Source: Chara braunii
Taxonomy: Eukaryota; Streptophyta; Charophyceae; Charales; Characeae
Direction: 5' to 3'
DNA length: 34,254 nucleotides
NCBI GenBank assembly: GCA_003427395.1
Contig: BFEA01000006.1
Location: forward strand, 1,434,195-1,468,448
Shown: positions 29,563-34,254 of the stretch, piece after piece
Numbering within the stretch: position 1 is the first letter of the stretch
How the letters are laid out: each line of letters opens with the position of its first letter
The notes under the pieces: model-generated
Database searches by the model: none
Told to the model about the DNA's origin: nothing
What the model saw: the letters and a program-made list of their open reading frames with translations, nothing else
Program-made: the position numbers and the translations under genes

Positions 29563-29906
29563 TTGTTGTTACCATTTCATTGCCTATACCGTTTGTTCGC
29601 AATCAGGTATATGCATGTGAAACCCCGTGCCTAGCTAGATCCATGTGTAAGTGCACACAAGGTCATCTAGGCAGAATGACATGGAGGATGAAATGGAGAG
29701 GTAGAGAGAAGAAAAAACGGAAGAAGTCACAAAAGAGAATGAAGGAAGAGATAAGTAAAAAGGATGAGAAAAATGAGGAAGAAGAATAGAAACGCGAAAA
29801 TGAGAAGACAAGCGAGGTCATTTCTCATTCCCATCCTATACACCTTTGTTTTTGCTCACCCTCTGCAACTTTATAGATTAATTGATGCATGGATGTAGGA
29901 CGGGTG

Positions 29907-30085
29907 ATAGGATAAGGCTGCAGGGTGAGGAACATCCTATTACTCGCCTCAACGTGTATTCATATCTTAGATCGTTAGGTTGACAGACTAGAAGTGGGAT
30001 ACCTCTATGTGGGTCATCCCATAGTCTGTCTAAGTCTAATAGACAAAAAACAAGTGGTAGGATACTCATCTCTGAGTCATCCTAC
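29907..30085. repeat. Three related hairpins (ATCC stems), spaced about 75 bp
   Basis: ATAGGAT/ATCCTAT (29907-29913/29934-29940), TGGGAT/ATCCCA (29995-30000/30016-30021) and GTAGGAT/ATCCTAC (30057-30063/30079-30085). One pair is G-C in the second and A-T in the third. Confidence 0.75.
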
Positions 30086-30200
30086 TGCTCGATCAAATTC
30101 ATACTTAAGTGAAGTTCCTGTTGCTGAACTTCATGTAGAGGCATGTTGATAGTGAGGGAGGTGTTGAGACCTTCTTGACCTGTGTGTGATTGCAAGTCAT

Positions 30201-30317
30201 CCTAATCAAGAAGACTCATTATGAGTCTATAGAAGACTACATGTTGTTGCCTTGTGGTACAGATAATCCTAATCAAGAAGACTCATTATGAGTCTATAGA
30301 AGACTACATGTTGTTGC
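30201..30317. repeat. 67-bp tandem duplication
   Basis: Two identical 50-bp blocks (30201-30250 and 30268-30317) with a 17-bp spacer. Each holds the perfect palindrome AGACTCAT-T-ATGAGTCT. The identity suggests a recent event. Confidence 0.9.
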
Positions 30318-31019
30318 GTTATGGTAACAGGTTGGTTCGCCAACTCAACCCTCACTCACCCTCTACACCCACACTTTCCATCAACCTTGCACTGAAAGGC
30401 ATTTCTGATTTTTCGGGTCAGTGTCTGAAGTGTCTGTGTTTGGTCAAAAGAGATCCTTGAATTACTGAGTCGAAAAAGAAATGTCTGGCAGAGAGGTTTG
30501 GAAACACAAGTGTAATGTGTGTGGAAGTGAATGAATGGTTGACCCTGTTAGGATTGTGAAATACTTTTGTTTTGTCTGCAGGTCAGTAAGACGATCAACC
30601 ACGTGTTATTCACTCAACTCGCATTGCTTATGCTTACTTGAACCTCGACTCAGATATTTCGTCGACTCGTAACCTTTGTACATTTGGTTTAAATTTTTGA
30701 CTTTTACCCCTTGATGTTGAATAGATTAGGACAATTGACAAAGGCAAAAGCGCTTTGTTCATATCATTTTTCTTTGAAAGGCCATGAACCTATCTTTTAT
30801 TTCTGATGACAGACCATTAACTTATTTTTGGTTGTGATGTTTGCTTGAAAGGCCAAGAGCCTATCGATTGTTTCTCTTTCAAAAGTCAAAGCTTCGTTCA
30901 TTCTGATGTTTGCCTCTATTTGTGTAAAAATGTAAAAGACATCTCCTTGTCTTTCAGTCTAAACCTCTGATATGTATTCTTCATGTATGTATTGATTTGG
31001 GTAAACTTAAATAGCTTAT
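30318..31019. other. No gene recognised
   Basis: AT-rich sequence with short frames only. The phrase GAAAGGCCA.GA.CCTATC recurs at about 30775 and 30850. Confidence 0.5.
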
Positions 31020-31469
31020 ATAATTGGTCAAGTACAAGTAGGTCAGAGTAATGTATGCACGAGAGATCGTCAATCGAGTCGACCTGAATAGTAAGTCGGT
31101 CTGGGAAATCAGCGCCCCGATGTCCGACACGTAAACGGGTCAGTCTTAGGCGTTCAACCGCGCGCATACCTATGCTACGGCAATTGAAAAAACGCCATCG
31201 GCCGACCTACCTCTACAAAGGCATGTAAAAGCCTTCGCATGTGGGTCGGTAGCTTAACAAGGATACGCCTACCAGAGGGTGGTGACAGCCCCTCGGGTAG
31301 AGGTAAGTTGTACCTCGCGGCACCGCGACCTGTCGTGGGGTGTCGTGAGAGGTATAGCATGCGCGCACGCTCGAATTGGTGACATGTTGTTCTTCAAGAA
31401 TATATCCTGCATGACACGACCGTGAGGTTCAACGCTCCCCAGCAAGGTGTGGGACCGTCACGCGCGACA
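31020..31469 (+). mobile_element. LTR3 (plus-strand LTR)
   Basis: It aligns with the reverse complements of LTR1 and LTR2: AATCAGCGCCCCGATGT, CGCGCGCATACCTATGCTAC, AACGCCATCGGCCGACCTAC, GGTCGGTAGC..AAGGATACGC, GGGTGGTGACAGCCCC, AGAGGTATAGCATGCGCGCA. It ends CA at 31469, two bases before a PBS. The 5' boundary is approximate. Confidence 0.65.
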
Positions 31470-31471
31470 GG

Positions 31472-31489
31472 TGGCGCCGATCCTCTCGC
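31472..31489 (+). promoter_or_regulatory. Primer-binding site of the LTR3 element (diverged)
   Basis: TGGCGCCGATCCTCTCGC. The first eight bases equal the tRNA-Asp complement and the rest differ. The CA-GG-TGG junction is identical to the other two elements. It may use another tRNA or be decayed. Confidence 0.55.
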
Positions 31490-31994
31490 ATTAAACTTTG
31501 GGCGGGACGATAATATAGTTTACGTTAAAGCCCACGTCCAAAGGGGCAAATTTTATGACTCCTCGGACAACCAACGAGGATCTGGGAAGAAAGTCTAAAG
31601 ATGTGGAAAAGATGATCGTTTTTTTTTTCTTGGTAACTTTCACCGTTGTAGTACAGATCCAGTATCCCCACCATTGGTTAATTGAGTTTGGTTTTGGGGG
31701 CTTTCTTTATGTGGGAGACCCGAGTTAGAATGGTAGAAACTATCAAGAGAGGCAATGCTAATCTGACCACATCTCAATCTAGGGACTCGGATTTGGCTAT
31801 CCAATTATCAAAGATGTGCCTTATTTGAGAAAGAGATTCACCTTCTCTTTCAAACGGAAAAGAGAAGTACATGTATTGTTTTGTATTGTACCATCTTTCC
31901 CGTAGTGTTACCGATCTTGTCATATTTTATCAGTTGATTTGATTTTGGAAAGCAATGTAAAGGGGAACTGTATGAACGATTGTGATAAACGTCC
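31490..31994 (+). other. Leader after LTR3, no gag found
   Basis: Untranslated-looking sequence without an open frame of note. Gag, if it was ever here, is lost. Confidence 0.5.
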
Positions 31995-32053
31995 TTGGCG
32001 ACGGGGACGTTGCTCAATAAGGTCTGGGAATACTGTCAGACAAAATACCCTTA
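31995..32053 (+). repeat. Boundary segment shared with 4057-4112 (inverted)
   Basis: GGCGACGGGGACGTTGCTCA...GGGAATACTGTCAGAC matches the minus strand across the end of repeat A copy 1. Repeat B copy 1 has only the part from TGTC onward. Confidence 0.8.
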
Positions 32054-32790
32054 CAAGGATATTTGGCCATGCTTTTGCATTTGACACAACGATGGCGTCG
32101 GCTACCATGACGGGGCCGGTCTGGAATGGAAAGGGTGTGCGTGCTTTGACGTGACACTTGAAACGATTTTCTCGTCCATTGAGGCCGGGGCAATTTGTTG
32201 AGAAAATTTCGAGAGTATTAGCGCGCGTTGTTATGACGCGCGCTGTGATGGTTAGGATTAGTAGCAATACCCTCTGACCGAAAAGGTCGAGGGATTAATT
32301 GAGTTAATGTTGTGTCGGGTAGATCTACGACACACACTGAGACTTGGCCTGGTACCTGCCTACCTACCGGTACAGGGCGTCTAAAAATGTCAGCGTTTGT
32401 CTTTCTCTACCCGGCCTCCGAATCGTGTACTCGGCACATCTATCTTTACTTGGTGAGGTCTTCCCTACTACTTGAGTGTTTCCGCTGGTCCTAAAGTGTC
32501 GCGGGTCACTTTCCTTGCCATTGAAGTGTTTTCCCCGCCACGACCCTCAATGTCGCGACCACAGGTAAAATACCGGCCCTTTGGGCCTTTCAATCAACTA
32601 AGTACCCAGACGGGTCGCACTCACACTCAAGCTGACAAGCACTCAGATAGGCATGCAGACCGGCAGGCGTGCACACATGCATATTTGGAAAACGGGTTCA
32701 GGCCACTAGGCGGACTGAGCCCCACTCCTCCACATATACCGAGTTGCTCCTCTTCTACTCGAAGTAGGAGCTAGCTCAGTGGGTTTCGAG
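32034..32790 (+). repeat. Dispersed repeat B, copy 2 (3' truncated)
   Basis: Matches 22873-23630. It ends within the tRNA-like module, after GGAGCTAGCTCAGTGGGTTTCG, so the B-box half is missing. Confidence 0.85.
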
Positions 32791-33130
32791 TTATGTCAAT
32801 CTGGCCACCTCATTTCGAAACCGTCATTGTACTCATGTCGGAGGATAGTGCAATGAAGTTCCTGCAAGGAATTGAAATTTCTGTAATACTATGTTACGAA
32901 GAGCGATCGAGCGTTCCACATGGTCCACCACCCAAAAAAAAAAAAAAAAAAAACACGATGATATGGTGTTCTCATCGAGGCTTCGTTTTTTTCTTATCCC
33001 GCAAGAACTTTTTGTCACTTGTTTTTGTCCAATAAGTTATTTCATTTTGTCGAGCCCATAACTCAATTTTTCTCCCCCTCCTGTCGGCCCCACAATCCGC
33101 CGTATACAAGCGCCACCTTTTGTTTTTGAG
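32791..33130. other. No gene recognised
   Basis: Contains an A19 run (32934-32952) and little else recognisable. Confidence 0.5.
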
Positions 33131-33880
33131 TCTGGGCCACGGTGGGGTGTCCCTCCATTGTGGCCTTCCGTTTTAGTTGGTGTTTCAGCCTATGGTGGAA
33201 TCGACCAGTTTTCTTTGGCCGGCATTGCACATGTTCCTTTTCTCCAAGGCCTGCGCTTGCTTGGCCTAGGCCGAGTCTCTTTTTTATTTTTTCACAACTC
33301 TCTTTTCTCAGTTTTAGTGTCCGAGGCCTTTTTTTTTTTTTTGGTACGATGTTGGATCCCCCGTAACTCGTTGATTGCCCCCGCCGCCCATAACTTCGTC
33401 CTCCCCCCTCCCAAAATACGCCCTGCCACGTGGTTTGTTTTTTGGTAGAGGTCCAGTGCCGCTACGGTACCTCTCCATTTTGGCTTTCCAATTTTTTGCT
33501 GTATTTCGGCCTATTGTGCCTCTGGTGCCGTGCGGCTGAAGCCTGGTGTACCACAGGTATGTTTTTTCCAAGGCCGAAGCTTGGTTAGCCTAGGCCGAGG
33601 TTCTATTTTTTTTTTTTCGCAAGTCCCTTTTCTCTGTTTCATAGTCCGAGGTCTTTTTTTTTTTTTTTGCACGAAGCTAAAACCCCCATAATGCATTTTT
33701 TGTAGAGGCCCGGTGCCACTACGGTGCCTCTCCCTCTCAGCCATCCTTTTTTTTGCCACATTTTGGCCTATTCTGCCACAGGTACCGTTGAAGTGTGGCT
33801 GGTATACCACATGTACCTTTTTTCCAAGGCCTCCACTTGGTTCACCTAGGCCGAGACTCTTTTTCGTTTTTTTACCTTCC
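33131..33880. repeat. Three-unit tandem repeat, period about 260 bp
   Basis: Units at about 33131-33370, 33441-33690 and 33700-33880 share TCCAAGGC..GCTTGGTT.GCCTAGGCCGAG and T-runs after it. Units 2 and 3 open with a hairpin whose arms changed together: AGAGGT/ACCTCT (33447-33452/33469-33474) and AGAGGC/GCCTCT (33704-33709/33726-33731). Confidence 0.8.
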
Positions 33881-33997
33881 GGTACCTATTTGTCTTCACA
33901 CGAGGTTTACCTCATTCTTGTTGACGTTCGTCGATGTTTTTCGTTGTCTTCATCTACAGCCTCTGTGTTTTCACCATCTCCTTTGTGCTTCCTCCAG

Positions 33998-34018
33998 TAT
34001 AAAAGGCTTGAACATCTG

Positions 34019-34073
<55 letters not shown>

Positions 34074-34150
34074 TATGGGAGACAACATCGCAGAGAGTCA
34101 GAGAGAAAGAGAGAGAGTTGTTGCGGGGAGCGACACTGCTACTTGACAAG
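33998..34150 (+). promoter_or_regulatory. Possible TATA promoter and first non-coding exon
   Basis: TATAAAAGG (33998-34006) is a strong TATA box. A start about 25-30 bp downstream would fall at the CACACACAGAGAG before the (GA)n tract (34026-34071). 34141-34156 reads ACTTGACAAG|GTACGG, a usable 5' splice site, followed by a pyrimidine-rich stretch. No ATG-initiated frame is evident, so it would be a 5' UTR exon of a gene beyond the window. Speculative. Confidence 0.35.
34026..34071. repeat. (GA)n microsatellite
   Basis: About 23 GA dinucleotides just downstream of the TATA-like box. Confidence 0.95.
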
Positions 34151-34254
34151 GTACGGTATCTCTCTCTCTCCTTTTTTTTTTTTCGTTTTATTCGGCAATT
34201 TTCCAAAAAAAAAAAACCGCAACCCAGTGTGGCAAGGTCTCCATTGCGGTCCTA

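Noticed and set aside
29296-29634. Tyr- or Leu-rich proteins over (TTA)n
   Set aside because: Translations of the TTA microsatellite; likewise 25822-26127.
22873-32790. Repeat B copies as the two LTRs of one 9.9-kb retrotransposon
   Set aside because: They start with TG but do not end in CA, there is no PBS after B1, and the interval holds unrelated pieces (18S relic, LTR3, repeat E). Two dispersed copies fit better.

Overview
This is a eukaryotic, TE-dominated, essentially gene-free window. It holds decayed LTR-retrotransposon pieces, large dispersed repeats present in two or more copies, many minisatellites, long microsatellites ((TTA)n, (GAA)n, poly-T, (GA)n), a degenerate nuclear 18S rRNA gene and one assembly gap (12522-12646). 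Two Ty3/gypsy-type gag remnants sit beside primer-binding sites that match the 3' end of tRNA-Asp, a primer choice common in streptophyte gypsy elements. That, the plant-like 18S core and the repeat load suggest a streptophyte, possibly a charophyte alga such as Chara. The lineage is inference. No intact host protein gene is visible.

Layout. 119-4072: repeat A copy 1, about 4 kb of 37-bp minisatellite, poly-T, many short perfect hairpins and tRNA-like boxes. 4057-8000: a minus-strand LTR element read right to left as LTR, PBS, gag pseudogene, conserved block S and a 60-bp satellite. 9363-13310: repeat A copy 2. 13359-16370: a second minus-strand LTR element (gag, S, PBS, LTR). 16640-19790: hairpin-rich repeats, including a palindromic array (17060-17760) and an array of seven stem-loops with one shared loop but unrelated, self-complementary stems (19067-19786). 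21285-22345: a direct-repeat pair. 22873-23690: repeat B copy 1, ending in tRNA-like boxes. 23943-25342: decayed 18S rRNA gene broken up by purine tracts. 25900-29560: (TTA)n-bordered repeat E (three copies), a GTGGC/GCCAC minisatellite and a cysteine-rich reading frame. 31020-31489: a plus-strand LTR plus PBS. 31995-32790: a flank shared with copy A1, then repeat B copy 2. 33131-33880: a three-unit tandem repeat. 33998-34150: a possible TATA promoter and first exon.

Main theme. Short, often perfect hairpins recur in most of the unrelated repeat families here. Where two copies or units can be compared, the arms often change together: A-T replaces G-C on both arms, or whole stems are replaced while the loop stays. 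This holds at four or more separate places. Either these are structured RNAs under selection, or the genome has an active process that copies one hairpin arm onto the other (template switching). The sequence alone does not decide between these.

A second theme is that repeats A and B share a terminal sequence (TGTC... with a CAAATAC/GTATTTG hairpin) and a tRNA-like GGAGCTAGC module about 0.8 kb inside it. Three of the four copies lie downstream of, and co-oriented with, an LTR-PBS head of the same retroelement lineage.
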